Positions 54,731 to 63,828 of a DNA stretch of 64,000 nt are shown here, in pieces; the first letter of the stretch is position 1; every line of letters starts with the position of its first letter. The notes under the pieces were generated by a model that saw only the letters and a list, made by a program, of their open reading frames with translations, did not search any database and had not been told where the DNA came from. The DNA lies in the NCBI RefSeq assembly GCF_001279725.1, contig NZ_LGDE01000181.1, positions 14,202 through 78,201 on the forward strand, in the 5' to 3' direction. Made by a program: the position numbers and the translations under genes. The stretch comes from Streptomyces sp. WM4235. Lineage in GTDB: Bacteria; Actinomycetota; Actinomycetes; Streptomycetales; Streptomycetaceae.

Positions 54731-56248
54731 TCAGTGGACGGGGTGCATGGTGCGCTTGAGCCAGGGCGCCAGGGCGATCACGACGAGGCCCGCGGCCACC
54801 GCGATGGCACCGTTCACGCCGAAGTAGACGGGGTTGGAGACCTGCCCGTAGACCTTCACCACCTGGGCCTGGATGCCGTTGGCCAAAGCCAGGGAGAGGA
54901 ACCACAGGGCCATCGTCTGGCTCGCGTACGCCTTCGGGGCGAGTTTGGTGGTGGCCGACATGCCGGAGGTCTCCAGCAGCACGTCGCCGAGGCCCAGCAG
55001 CAGGTAGGAGCCGACGATCCACCAGGCGGCCATCTCGTACGTGTCGTCGGCGTGCCCGGACGTGGGGATGACCATCAGCAGGAACGACAGACCGCCCAGG
55101 ATCACCCCGATGGCGATCTTGTTGGAGGCGTGCGGCTGTCGGCTGCCCATCCGGGCCCACAGCGCGGCCACGACCGGCGCCAGCGCCACCTCGAAGGCGC
55201 CGAGCGCCGAGGCGTACCAGCCGGCGGGGAAGTGGAAGCCGAGGATCTCCGTGCGGGCGTTCGTCGAGGCCAGCAGCATCATGGTCGAGTACGCCTGGAA
55301 GAGGATGAAGTTGAACGCGACCGAGGCCAGGAAGAGGACCACGTACGGGCGCAGCCGCCCGCGCTCCGCGGGCGTCACCTCGGGGCTGCGGAACATCACC
55401 ACGAAGTAGGCGATCGGGGCGATCACCGAGATCAGGGTCAGCAGGTCCACGAACCGGCCCATGGTGAGCCAACCGGCCAGGGCGAGCGCGGTGGCCACGA
55501 CGGCCACCAGGAGCAGCCCGCCGACGATCCGCCACATCGCCGTGCGCATCGCGTCGGGGGCGAGCGCGAACTCGGCCGAGTGCTTTCGTCCGGCCAGATG
55601 GCGGCGTCCCAGGACGTACTGGATCAGCCCCGCGGTCATGCCGATGGCGGCGGCGGAGAACCCCCAGTGCCAGCCCTCGTTCTCACCGAGCCACGCGGTG
55701 ATCAGGGGGCCGGCGAACGCGCCGATGTTGATCGCCATGTAGTACAGGGCGAAGCCCGCGTCGCGCCGCTGGTCGTCGGTCCGGTAGAGCCTGCCGACCA
55801 TGCTGGCCACGTTGGGCTTGAGCAGGCCGGTGCCCGCGCTGATCAGGCCGAGGCCCACCCACGTCATGACGGCGGTCGGCACGGCCATGGCGTAGTGGCC
55901 GCAGGCGATCAGGATGCCGCCGTAGAGCACCGCTCGATAGGAACCGAGGATCCGGTCGGCGAGCCATCCGCCCGCGACGGAGACGAGGTAGACCATGGTC
56001 CCGTAGGCCGCCGAGACGGAGGCCGCGGTGCCCGGGCTCATCCCCAGGCCGCCGTTCGCCACCGTGTCCGCGAAATAGAGGACGAGGATGGCCTGCATGC
56101 CCAGGAACGAGAAGCGCTCCCAGACCTCCAGTCCGGAGAGCGTGGCCAGACCCCTGGGGTGTCCGAGGAAGGCGTGGTCGTCTCCCGGTGGCGGCTGGTC
56201 CGCCTCCGGGTCGTTCGGCTCGTCTCGATCGGCTGTGGTTCTGGACAA
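54731..56248 (-). CDS. POT-family proton-coupled oligopeptide transporter
   Basis: The transporter of about 505 residues belongs to the PTR2/DtpT family of the major facilitator superfamily. LEVWERFSFLGMQAILVLYF (ExxER-like proton-coupling motif in the first helix), GGWLADRILGSYRAVLYGG, GTGLLKPNVASMVGRLY and FALYYMAINIGAFAGPLIT are diagnostic. It imports di- and tripeptides with protons. The most likely start is a TTG at 56248 after GAGAAGG; no better ATG exists in frame. A cytoplasmic CocE/X-Pro-type hydrolase follows, giving an uptake-and-cleavage pair. Confidence 0.92.
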   Translation of the reverse strand: MSRTTADRDEPNDPEADQPPPGDDHAFLGHPRGLATLSGLEVWERFSFLGMQAILVLYFADTVANGGLGMSPGTAASVSAAYGTMVYLVSVAGGWLADRILGSYRAVLYGGILIACGHYAMAVPTAVMTWVGLGLISAGTGLLKPNVASMVGRLYRTDDQRRDAGFALYYMAINIGAFAGPLITAWLGENEGWHWGFSAAAIGMTAGLIQYVLGRRHLAGRKHSAEFALAPDAMRTAMWRIVGGLLLVAVVATALALAGWLTMGRFVDLLTLISVIAPIAYFVVMFRSPEVTPAERGRLRPYVVLFLASVAFNFILFQAYSTMMLLASTNARTEILGFHFPAGWYASALGAFEVALAPVVAALWARMGSRQPHASNKIAIGVILGGLSFLLMVIPTSGHADDTYEMAAWWIVGSYLLLGLGDVLLETSGMSATTKLAPKAYASQTMALWFLSLALANGIQAQVVKVYGQVSNPVYFGVNGAIAVAAGLVVIALAPWLKRTMHPVH

Positions 56249-56438
56249 AACGCCTTCTCTGGTTGTTTCGGCTCTTCCAGAACATACCGGTGTGCATCGG
56301 GCGGTGCGCGCGTGGCGGCCGGGCAGGCGCTCTGGGTGATCGAAAACAGACCGGATACGCTGGCTTGAGTGATGGCAGCGACACATCGACAATCCATGTG
56401 ATCGTCAAGGTGATCGTCAGCAGACAGGAGTACCCCTC

Positions 56439-57449
56439 GTGACCGTCGTCGGGCCGTTCGGACTGAGCGTGCGGGACCAGGCTCTTGAGACCGATGTCCA
56501 GGCCGGACTGGCCGCCGTCGAGGCGGGTCTGCTGGAGGCCACCAAGAGCGAAGTCCCCTTCATCACCGAGGCCGCGCAGCACCTGGTACGGGCCGGAGGC
56601 AAGCGGTTCCGGCCGTTGCTGGTGATGCTCGCGTCCCGCTTCGGGGATCCCTACGCCCCGGGCATCGTGCCGTCCGCCGTGGTGGTGGAGCTCACCCACC
56701 TGGCCACGCTCTACCACGACGACGTCATGGACGAGGCGGACGTGCGCCGCGGCGTGGAGAGCGCGAACGCCCGTTGGGGCAACTCCGTGGCCGTCCTCAC
56801 GGGTGACTTCCTGTTCGCCCGTGCCTCGCACATCCTGGCCGACCTCGGGCCCGAGGCCGTCCGCATCCAGGCGGAGGCCTTCGAGCGCCTGGTGACGGGC
56901 CAGATCCTGGAGACGGCCGGTCCCCGCGACGGCCGCGACCCGGTCGCCCACTACCTCGACGTCATCGCCGGCAAGACCGGCTCGCTGATCGCGGTCTCCG
57001 GCCGCTTCGGCGCGCTGATGTCCGGCGCCGACGAGTCGGTCGTCGACATCCTGACCCAGTACGGGGAGCGGCTCGGCACCGCCTTCCAGCTCGCCGACGA
57101 CGTCCTCGACATCGCCTCGGACTCGCACGAGTCCGGCAAGACCCCCGGCACCGACCTGCGCGAGGGCATCCCCACGCTGCCCGTGCTGCGGCTGCGCGAG
57201 ATGGCGGAGCGGGACGGGAACCCGGACGACCGGGAGCTCGTGGGGCTGCTGGACGGCGATCTGACGGACGACGCCCGACACGCCGAGGTGCTGTCCCGGC
57301 TGCGCGTCCACCCGGCCCTGGAGCAGGCCCGACGGGACACCATCCGGTACGCGCAGGAGGCGCGGGCGACGCTCGCGCCGCTGCCCGAGTGCTTCGCCAA
57401 GTCGGCGCTCGAAGAACTGTGCGACGCGGTGGTGCACCGCGCGGGCTGA
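56439..57449 (+). CDS. Polyprenyl diphosphate synthase (long-chain, menaquinone side-chain type)
   Basis: The 336-residue trans-prenyltransferase has both aspartate-rich motifs: LYHDDVMDEAD (Asp94-Asp98) and QLADDVLDIASD (about 219-230). GGKRFRPLL (diphosphate binding) and GKTGSLIAVSGRFGA are also present. The residues before the first motif (HLATLYH) are small or aromatic, as in long-chain synthases that make hepta- to nonaprenyl diphosphate. In this neighbourhood it most likely makes the MK-9 side chain. GTG start with an AGGAG site. It diverges from the peptide transporter by 190 nt; a hairpin follows. Confidence 0.93.
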   Translation: MTVVGPFGLSVRDQALETDVQAGLAAVEAGLLEATKSEVPFITEAAQHLVRAGGKRFRPLLVMLASRFGDPYAPGIVPSAVVVELTHLATLYHDDVMDEADVRRGVESANARWGNSVAVLTGDFLFARASHILADLGPEAVRIQAEAFERLVTGQILETAGPRDGRDPVAHYLDVIAGKTGSLIAVSGRFGALMSGADESVVDILTQYGERLGTAFQLADDVLDIASDSHESGKTPGTDLREGIPTLPVLRLREMAERDGNPDDRELVGLLDGDLTDDARHAEVLSRLRVHPALEQARRDTIRYAQEARATLAPLPECFAKSALEELCDAVVHRAG

Positions 57450-57482
57450 GCTCCGCGACGGACATCCCCCGCGACCGCGGAC

Positions 57483-57522
57483 CGGGCCCGGCAACCCCTA
57501 CGGGTGGGGGATGCCGGGCCCG
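57483..57522 (+). terminator. Terminator after the polyprenyl synthase
   Basis: An 11-bp perfect outer stem (CGGGCCCGGCA and its complement) with an inner CCCC/GGGG arm, 34 nt after the stop codon. Confidence 0.78.
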
Positions 57523-57702
57523 TGTCGTGTCATCCCTGGGAGGTACGCGAACTTGAGTCCGGGGAGTGACGCCCCACCGCCCTCTTCTTTGGTCAGATAG
57601 AGGCACATCCCCACCAGATCGGGTGAGAGTGGCGGCGCGGGGTGGACGTGTACATGAATGACGGGTAGGTCGCCGCCGTACACACAGAGGTAGGGCAGAC
57701 AC

Positions 57703-58917
57703 ATGGCAACGAACACGAAGACCCACAAGGCCGCTCGGTACGCCGTACCGGTCGCGGTGTTCGGGGTGGCCGCGGCGACCATCGCGATGGTCCCGGCCTT
57801 CGCGAACGCCGGAGGACCGGACCTGCCGAAGGTGACGGCCCAGCAGCTGATCGAGAAGATCGCCGCCTCGGACGTCCAGGAGCTGTCCGGCAGCGCCCGG
57901 GTCAGCACCGACCTCGGCCTGCCGACCCTGGCGAGCGGCCTGCTCGGCGGCGGGGGCGTCGCGGGCGGCTCGGCCGACCCGCAGGACAAGGTCGCGCAGC
58001 TGGCCAACGGCACCCACACCTTCCGCGTCGCGGCCGACGGCCCGGACCGCCAGAAGCTCACGTTCCTGGACGGCAAGGACGAGTACAGCCTCATCCACAA
58101 CGGCACGGACGTGTGGGGCTACGACAGCCAGTCCAACGAGGCCTGGCACGAGAAGCACGATGAGGCGGCCGCCAAGGGCAAGGACGGCCACAAGACGGCC
58201 GACCGGCTCGGCGCCTCGCCCCAGCAGCTGGCCCAGGACGTCCTGAAGGCCGCCGGCACGACCACGGACGTCAGCGTCGGCGACACCGCGCAGGTGGCCG
58301 GCCGGGACGCCTACCAGCTCGTGCTGAAGCCCAAGCAGTCCGGTTCCACCGTCGGCTCCGTCCAGATCTCGGTCGACGCCAAGAACGGCGTGCCGCTGCG
58401 CGTGCAACTGCTGTCCAGCCAGGGCGGCAAGCCGATCGTGGACGCCGGCTTCACCAAGGTGGACTTCGCCAAGCCGGCCGCCGACGTCTTCGCCTTCACC
58501 CCGCCCAAGGGCGCCAAGGTGACCGAGGGCGCCGCCGAGGCGGACAAGGGCGGCAAGGGCGAGCACGGCAAGGAGTGGAAGGGCCTGGACGCCTTCCCGG
58601 GCCTCGGCGCCCTCACCGGCGGCGCGGGCGACGGCGACGTGAAGGTGCTCGGCGAGGGTTGGGCGACGGTCGCACAGATCTCCGTACCGGGCGGCAAGGG
58701 CCTCAAGGACGCCGAGGCCGCGGCGAACGGCAAGGACGCCCCCAAGGAGGCCAAGCAGTTCATCGACTCGCTCGGTGAGAAGGTCAACGGCTCGTTCGGT
58801 ACCGGCCGGGTCTTCTCGACCCGCCTGGTCAACGCGCTGATCACCGACGACGGCAAGGTCTACGTCGGCGCCGTCACCAAGGACGCGCTGGTGAAGACGG
58901 CCAACGCGGCGAAGTAG
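57703..58917 (+). CDS. LolA-like / outer-membrane-lipoprotein-carrier-type secreted protein
   Basis: The 404-residue protein has a signal peptide (cleavage near PAFANA, residue 36) and no lipobox. The mature part follows the pattern of actinobacterial LolA-like proteins: LPKVTAQQLIEKIAASDVQELSGSARVSTDLGLP, DKVAQLANGTHTFRVAADGPDRQKLTFLDGKDEYSLIHNGTDVWGYDSQSNEAWH, then SVQISVDAKNGVPLRVQLLS. This lipid-binding fold would be extracytoplasmic. In Streptomyces such genes often sit beside ECF sigma or anti-sigma genes; none is visible here. A Lys/Gly-rich linker (about 265-290) precedes a last domain. A 15-bp hairpin follows. Confidence 0.8.
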   Translation: MATNTKTHKAARYAVPVAVFGVAAATIAMVPAFANAGGPDLPKVTAQQLIEKIAASDVQELSGSARVSTDLGLPTLASGLLGGGGVAGGSADPQDKVAQLANGTHTFRVAADGPDRQKLTFLDGKDEYSLIHNGTDVWGYDSQSNEAWHEKHDEAAAKGKDGHKTADRLGASPQQLAQDVLKAAGTTTDVSVGDTAQVAGRDAYQLVLKPKQSGSTVGSVQISVDAKNGVPLRVQLLSSQGGKPIVDAGFTKVDFAKPAADVFAFTPPKGAKVTEGAAEADKGGKGEHGKEWKGLDAFPGLGALTGGAGDGDVKVLGEGWATVAQISVPGGKGLKDAEAAANGKDAPKEAKQFIDSLGEKVNGSFGTGRVFSTRLVNALITDDGKVYVGAVTKDALVKTANAAK

Positions 58918-58953
58918 CCCGGCCGGCCCCACCAAGGGGCCACGCGGGCACGG

Positions 58954-58987
58954 AGGGTGGCCGGGGACCTGTGTCCCCGGCCACCCT
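58954..58987 (+). terminator. Terminator after the LolA-like gene
   Basis: A perfect 15-bp stem (AGGGTGGCCGGGGAC and its complement) around a CTGT loop, 37 nt past the stop. Confidence 0.85.
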
Positions 58988-59036
58988 TCTGCCGTTCCTC
59001 TCCTGCGTACAGCACGACCGCTGTACGGTGAACGCC

Positions 59037-59240
59037 ATGTCGAGACACGTCACCATCCGCCTGGACGAAGAGTTCCACGAGCGCCTCAAGGCGCGCGCGG
59101 CGGCTTTGGGGACGACGGTGACCGCGCTGATCACCGAGGTCACCGAACGCGAACTGGACGAGGATCGAAAGTCGTTCCTCTCCGGCATCGAGGAGTTCGC
59201 CGACCACTGGAGCTACTTCCAGGAGCGGTTCGGCAATTGA
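59037..59240 (+). CDS. Ribbon-helix-helix (Arc/CopG-type) antitoxin
   Basis: The 67-residue protein begins MSRHVTIRLDEEFHERLKARAAALGTTVTALITEVTERELDE. This is a textbook RHH: beta-strand HVTIRLD, then two helices with the conserved A-x-x-x-G-x-x-x-T-x-L turn. The C-terminal part (SFLSGIEEFADHWSYFQERFG) is aromatic and acidic and would contact the toxin. Its stop overlaps the next gene's TTG by 4 nt (TTGA), typical of co-translated toxin-antitoxin pairs. The RHH usually binds its own promoter, which lies just after the previous gene's terminator. Confidence 0.85.
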   Translation: MSRHVTIRLDEEFHERLKARAAALGTTVTALITEVTERELDEDRKSFLSGIEEFADHWSYFQERFGN

Positions 59241-59653
59241 AGATCACCATGGAGTGGGCCTGGACGGCCCTGGCTCATCACCTGCCGTCGGATCCCGCCG
59301 TGTGGGATCCCTCCGGGGTGGCCGCCGCGGTCGCCCGGCACCAGAACGACCTCGTCCTGGTACCCGAACAGCCCGCCCCGGACACCGCGTGGCGGGCCGC
59401 CGCGTTTCTGCACACCCTCGCGGTCTGCCCGGCGCTGGAATCCCCGATGAACGAGTTCTACGCGGCCGCCGCCACCCGCTCGTACCTGCGGGTGGCCGGG
59501 GCGAAGCAGCTGCCCTCCCCGGAGGAGTTGGGGGACCTCGTCGAGGCGGCGAAGCTGGGCCGGTTGGACATCGGCGCGGTCGCCGACGAACTGCGCAGCC
59601 TCATCAGGGAACCCCTGCCGGCCTCGCTGCGGGGCCACGCGGAGGACGCGTAG
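59237..59653 (+). CDS. Fic/Doc-like toxin with degenerate active-site motif
   Basis: The 138-residue protein matches a Streptomyces type annotated as 'Fic-family toxin component'. An N-terminal helix (WAWTALAHHLPSDPAVWDPSGVAAAVARHQ) precedes the central AWRAAAFLHTLAVCPALESPMNEFYAAAATRSYLRVAG, aligned with the Doc core. The canonical Fic motif HxFx(D/N)GNxR is replaced by CPALESPMNEF, without the catalytic His or the GN. It therefore probably does not AMPylate or phosphorylate by the known mechanism. TTG start overlaps the antitoxin stop; ATG at 59249 is an alternative. The family call is from recognition, not search. Confidence 0.7.
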   Translation: MKITMEWAWTALAHHLPSDPAVWDPSGVAAAVARHQNDLVLVPEQPAPDTAWRAAAFLHTLAVCPALESPMNEFYAAAATRSYLRVAGAKQLPSPEELGDLVEAAKLGRLDIGAVADELRSLIREPLPASLRGHAEDA

Positions 59654-59711
59654 ACGGTGCGGCGAGGCCGGTCCGGGAGATTCCGGTGGCTTCCGAGGGC
59701 GCCGGAAGGTC

Positions 59712-61142
<1,431 letters not shown>

Positions 61143-61190
61143 TCAAGACCACAATCCGGTCAGGGCGGTTCGGAAAGCGGACGATCCCCG

Positions 61191-61227
61191 GTACGGGGGT
61201 TCCGTACCGGGGATCGTGGGGCGGGAA
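61191..61227 (-). terminator. Terminator after rarD
   Basis: A perfect 14-bp stem (ACGATCCCCGGTAC and its complement) with a 9-nt loop, 11 nt beyond the rarD stop on the minus strand. Confidence 0.85.
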
Positions 61228-61237
61228 GGGCGAGCCG

Positions 61238-62212
61238 CTACGCGGGCTCGCGGGCCGTCGTCGGCTCCGTCGCAGCGGCCGCGGGGGCGGCCGGCGCGAG
61301 GGTCGCGGCGGCGGCCAGACGGGCCCGGGAGCGACGCGAGGTCCGCAGCGCGTCCCAGGTCAGCAGGGCCAGTGCGGCCCAGACCAGGGAGAAGCCCGCC
61401 CACCGCTCGGGCGGCATCGCCTCGTGGAAGTACAGGACGCCCAGCCCGAACTGGAACACCGGGGCCATGTACTGGAGCAGGCCCAGTGTCGACAGCGGCA
61501 CCCGGATCGCGGCCGCGCCGAAGAACACCAGCGGGACCGCGGTGACCAGCCCGGTCGCGGCCAGCAGCGCGGAGTGGCCGAGGCCCTCCGTCGCGAAGGT
61601 GGACCGCCCCTGCGCGGCCAGCCACAGCAGGTAGCCGAGGGCGGGCGGGAACAGCAGCGCGGTCTCCGCGGTCAGCGACTCCAGGCCGCTCATGTTGAGC
61701 TTCTTCTTGATCAGCCCGTACGTGGCGAAGGAGAAGGCCAGCGCCAGGGAGATCCAGGGCGGCCGCCCGTACCCGATGGCCAGCACGAGCACCGCGGAGA
61801 AGCCGACGCCGACGGCCACCCACTGGGCCCGGCGCAGCCGTTCGCCGAGCACCAGGACGCCGATCGCGATGGTGACCAGGGGATTGATGAAGTAGCCGAG
61901 GCTGGCCTCGACGACCTGGCCGTTGTTGACCGACCAGATGTACAGGCCCCAGTTCACGCTGATCACGGAGGCGGCCAGGGCGGTCAGGGCCAGCTTGCGC
62001 GGTTGGCGCACGAGCTCGGCCATCCAGCTCCAGTGGCGCAGGGCGAGGAGGGCGATCCCGACGACGGCGAGCGACCACACCATGCGGTGGGCCAGGATCT
62101 CGATCGCCCCGGAGGGCTTCAGGAGGGGCCAGAAGAGGGGGACCAACCCCCACATCCCGTACGCGCCGAATCCGTAGAGCAATCCCGTGCGCTGCTCGTT
62201 CTCCGCCTTCAC
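61238..62212 (-). CDS. rarD: EamA-family transporter RarD
   Basis: The protein of about 324 residues has ten predicted membrane helices in the EamA drug/metabolite-exporter pattern. RarD-specific segments are YGFGAYGMWGLVPLFWPLL, ILAHRMVWSL, NWGLYIWSVNNGQVVEASLGYFINPL and FSFATYGLIKKK. The transported substrate is unknown. GTG 62212 is chosen because GGAGG lies 4 nt upstream; a longer start has no ribosome site. The C-terminal tail is Ala/Thr-rich. Confidence 0.9.
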   Translation of the reverse strand: MKAENEQRTGLLYGFGAYGMWGLVPLFWPLLKPSGAIEILAHRMVWSLAVVGIALLALRHWSWMAELVRQPRKLALTALAASVISVNWGLYIWSVNNGQVVEASLGYFINPLVTIAIGVLVLGERLRRAQWVAVGVGFSAVLVLAIGYGRPPWISLALAFSFATYGLIKKKLNMSGLESLTAETALLFPPALGYLLWLAAQGRSTFATEGLGHSALLAATGLVTAVPLVFFGAAAIRVPLSTLGLLQYMAPVFQFGLGVLYFHEAMPPERWAGFSLVWAALALLTWDALRTSRRSRARLAAAATLAPAAPAAAATEPTTAREPA

Positions 62213-62280
62213 GGGGCCTCCAGTACGACTTCCGGCCACTCGCCACCCGAGTCACAACCCCACGAAGGTATCGCCGTACC

Positions 62281-62327
62281 GCCCGGATGTCATGCCCGTA
62301 AGGGGGAGATACTCATGACACCCGGGC
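62281..62327. repeat. Near-perfect 14-bp inverted repeat
   Basis: GCCCGGATGTCATG (62281-62294) and CATGACACCCGGGC (62314-62327) pair at 13 of 14 positions around a 19-nt loop. It sits between the QorB-like gene's 3' end and the rarD start, so it could be a terminator for the former or an operator for the latter. Confidence 0.45.
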
Positions 62328-62390
62328 TGATGGGGTGGAGGTCGAGCCGGCCTCGAACGGACCTTGAGTCGGGCCGGCCCCCGGCGCGGC

Positions 62391-63248
62391 TCAGGCCAGG
62401 GCCGAGGCGATGGCCGTCGCCACCGGGGTCGTCGGGCGTCCGATCAGGCGGGCCAGGTCACCGCTCGTCCCCGCCAGCCGGCCGCGCGAGATCGCCGCGT
62501 CCACGTCGACGAGGATCGCCGCGAAGCCCTCGGGCACCCCCGCGCCGGTCAGGATCCCCAGGTGGGTGTCGGCCGGCACCTCGGCGTACGCGACCTCGCG
62601 GCCGGACTGCCTCGCGACCTCGGCCGCGTACTCCGCCAGGCTCCAGGCCGTGTCGCCGGACAGCTCGTACACCGCGTTCAGGTGCCCCTCGCCGGTCAGC
62701 ACCACCGCCGCCGCGGCGGCGTAGTCCGCCCGCGCGGCGGACGCGATGCGGCCCTCGCCGGCGCTGCCGACGACCGCGCCGTGCTCCAGCACCACGGGCA
62801 GTTGGGCGGTGTAGTTCTCGTGGTACCAGCCGTTGCGCAGGAAGGTGTACGGGAGCCCCGAGTCGAGGATCGCCTGCTCGGTGACCTTGTGTTCGGCCGC
62901 CAGGTCGAAGTCCGCCTCGGGGCCGCCGAGGACGCCGGTGTACGCGAGCTGCGCCACGCCGGCCGTCTTCGCCGCGTCGATCACGGCGGTGTGCTGCGGA
63001 ACCCGGCGTCCGACCTCGCTGCCGGAGATCAGCAGCACCCGGTCGCCGGCCCCGAAGGCCCCGGCCAGGCTCGCCGGCTCGTCGTAGTCGGCGAGCCGTA
63101 CGTCGATGCCGCGCGCGGCCAGGTCGGCGGCCTTCTCCTTGTTCCGTACGACGACGGCGACGCGCTCGGCGGGGACCCGTTCGAGCAGCTCCTCGATGAC
63201 GAGGCGGCCGAGGGATCCGGTGGCTCCGGTGACGACGATGCTGCTCAT
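62391..63248 (-). CDS. QorB-like NAD(P)H:quinone oxidoreductase (NmrA-type SDR)
   Basis: The 285-residue atypical SDR begins MSSIVVTGATGSLGRLVIEELL with the Rossmann motif TGATGxLG. VAVVVRNKEKAADLAARGIDVRLADYDEPASLAGAFGAGDRVLLISGSE, LAYTGVLGG and GLPYTFLRNGWYHENY follow, a pattern shared with QorB (YtfG) quinone reductases. No catalytic YxxxK is present, as in that family. It diverges from an HxlR-type regulator by 98 nt, matching the QorR/qor arrangement. A role in quinone or thiol-stress detoxification is inferred. Confidence 0.88.
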   Translation of the reverse strand: MSSIVVTGATGSLGRLVIEELLERVPAERVAVVVRNKEKAADLAARGIDVRLADYDEPASLAGAFGAGDRVLLISGSEVGRRVPQHTAVIDAAKTAGVAQLAYTGVLGGPEADFDLAAEHKVTEQAILDSGLPYTFLRNGWYHENYTAQLPVVLEHGAVVGSAGEGRIASAARADYAAAAAVVLTGEGHLNAVYELSGDTAWSLAEYAAEVARQSGREVAYAEVPADTHLGILTGAGVPEGFAAILVDVDAAISRGRLAGTSGDLARLIGRPTTPVATAIASALA

Positions 63249-63333
63249 GGTGGGCTCCTGGGTGGTCCGGCGGTGCGGGCTGATGTCACTACCGTACGGA
63301 GAGCGCTAACTATTCGGAAGTACCCACTCTGAA

Positions 63334-63346
63334 GTAAGGTACTTAC
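63334..63346. promoter_or_regulatory. Palindromic operator for the HxlR/QorB pair
   Basis: GTAAGGTACTTAC is a 5-bp inverted repeat with a 3-nt centre, ending one base before the regulator's ATG. A related AAGTAC lies at about 63328 and a GTAAGT half-site at 63353. HxlR/QorR regulators bind TAC-rich palindromes in such divergent regions, so it is a good candidate for autoregulation and control of the QorB-like gene. Confidence 0.6.
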
Positions 63347-63709
63347 ATGCAGGTAAGTGTGAAGGCTCCGATGTGTCCCTCCCGCGGCGTGCTGGAACAC
63401 GTCACCAGCCGCTGGGGCGTCCTCGTGCTCGCCGCCCTGGTCGAGCGCTCGTACCGGTTCAGCGAACTCCGCCGGGAGGTGGCCGGGGTCAGCGAGAAGA
63501 TGCTGGCCCAGACCCTCCAGACGCTGGAGCGCGACGGATTCCTGCTGCGCGAGGCGCAGCCGGTGATCCCGCCCCGGGTGGACTACTCGCTCACCGACCT
63601 GGGCCGCGAGGCCGCCGAGCAGGTGTGGGCGCTCGCCCGCTGGACCGAGCGCCGGACTGCCGACGTGCAGGCGGCCCGCGCCGCGTACGACGAAGCCCGG
63701 ACCGCGTAG
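63347..63709 (+). CDS. HxlR-family (QorR-like) redox-sensing regulator
   Basis: The 120-residue winged-helix protein has the HxlR/DUF24 core: Cys10 in APMCPSRGVLEHVTSRWGVLVLAALV, RFSELRREVAGVSEKMLAQTLQTLERDGFLLR and VDYSLTDLGREA. The single N-terminal cysteine aligns with the redox-sensing Cys of QorR-type repressors that lose DNA binding when oxidised. It lies divergent from a QorB-like gene with a palindrome at its start codon, and lacks a clear ribosome site, so translation may be leaderless. Confidence 0.9.
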   Translation: MQVSVKAPMCPSRGVLEHVTSRWGVLVLAALVERSYRFSELRREVAGVSEKMLAQTLQTLERDGFLLREAQPVIPPRVDYSLTDLGREAAEQVWALARWTERRTADVQAARAAYDEARTA

Positions 63710-63828
63710 CGCGCTCCGGGCTCCCGCCGCACGTCGTACCGCCGTCGGCTCGTCGTACCGCCGCCGTACCGCTCGTCATGTGCTGCCGCGCGCGGCGCGG
63801 TCGACGGCGACCGCCGGCCGGCGGTCGG

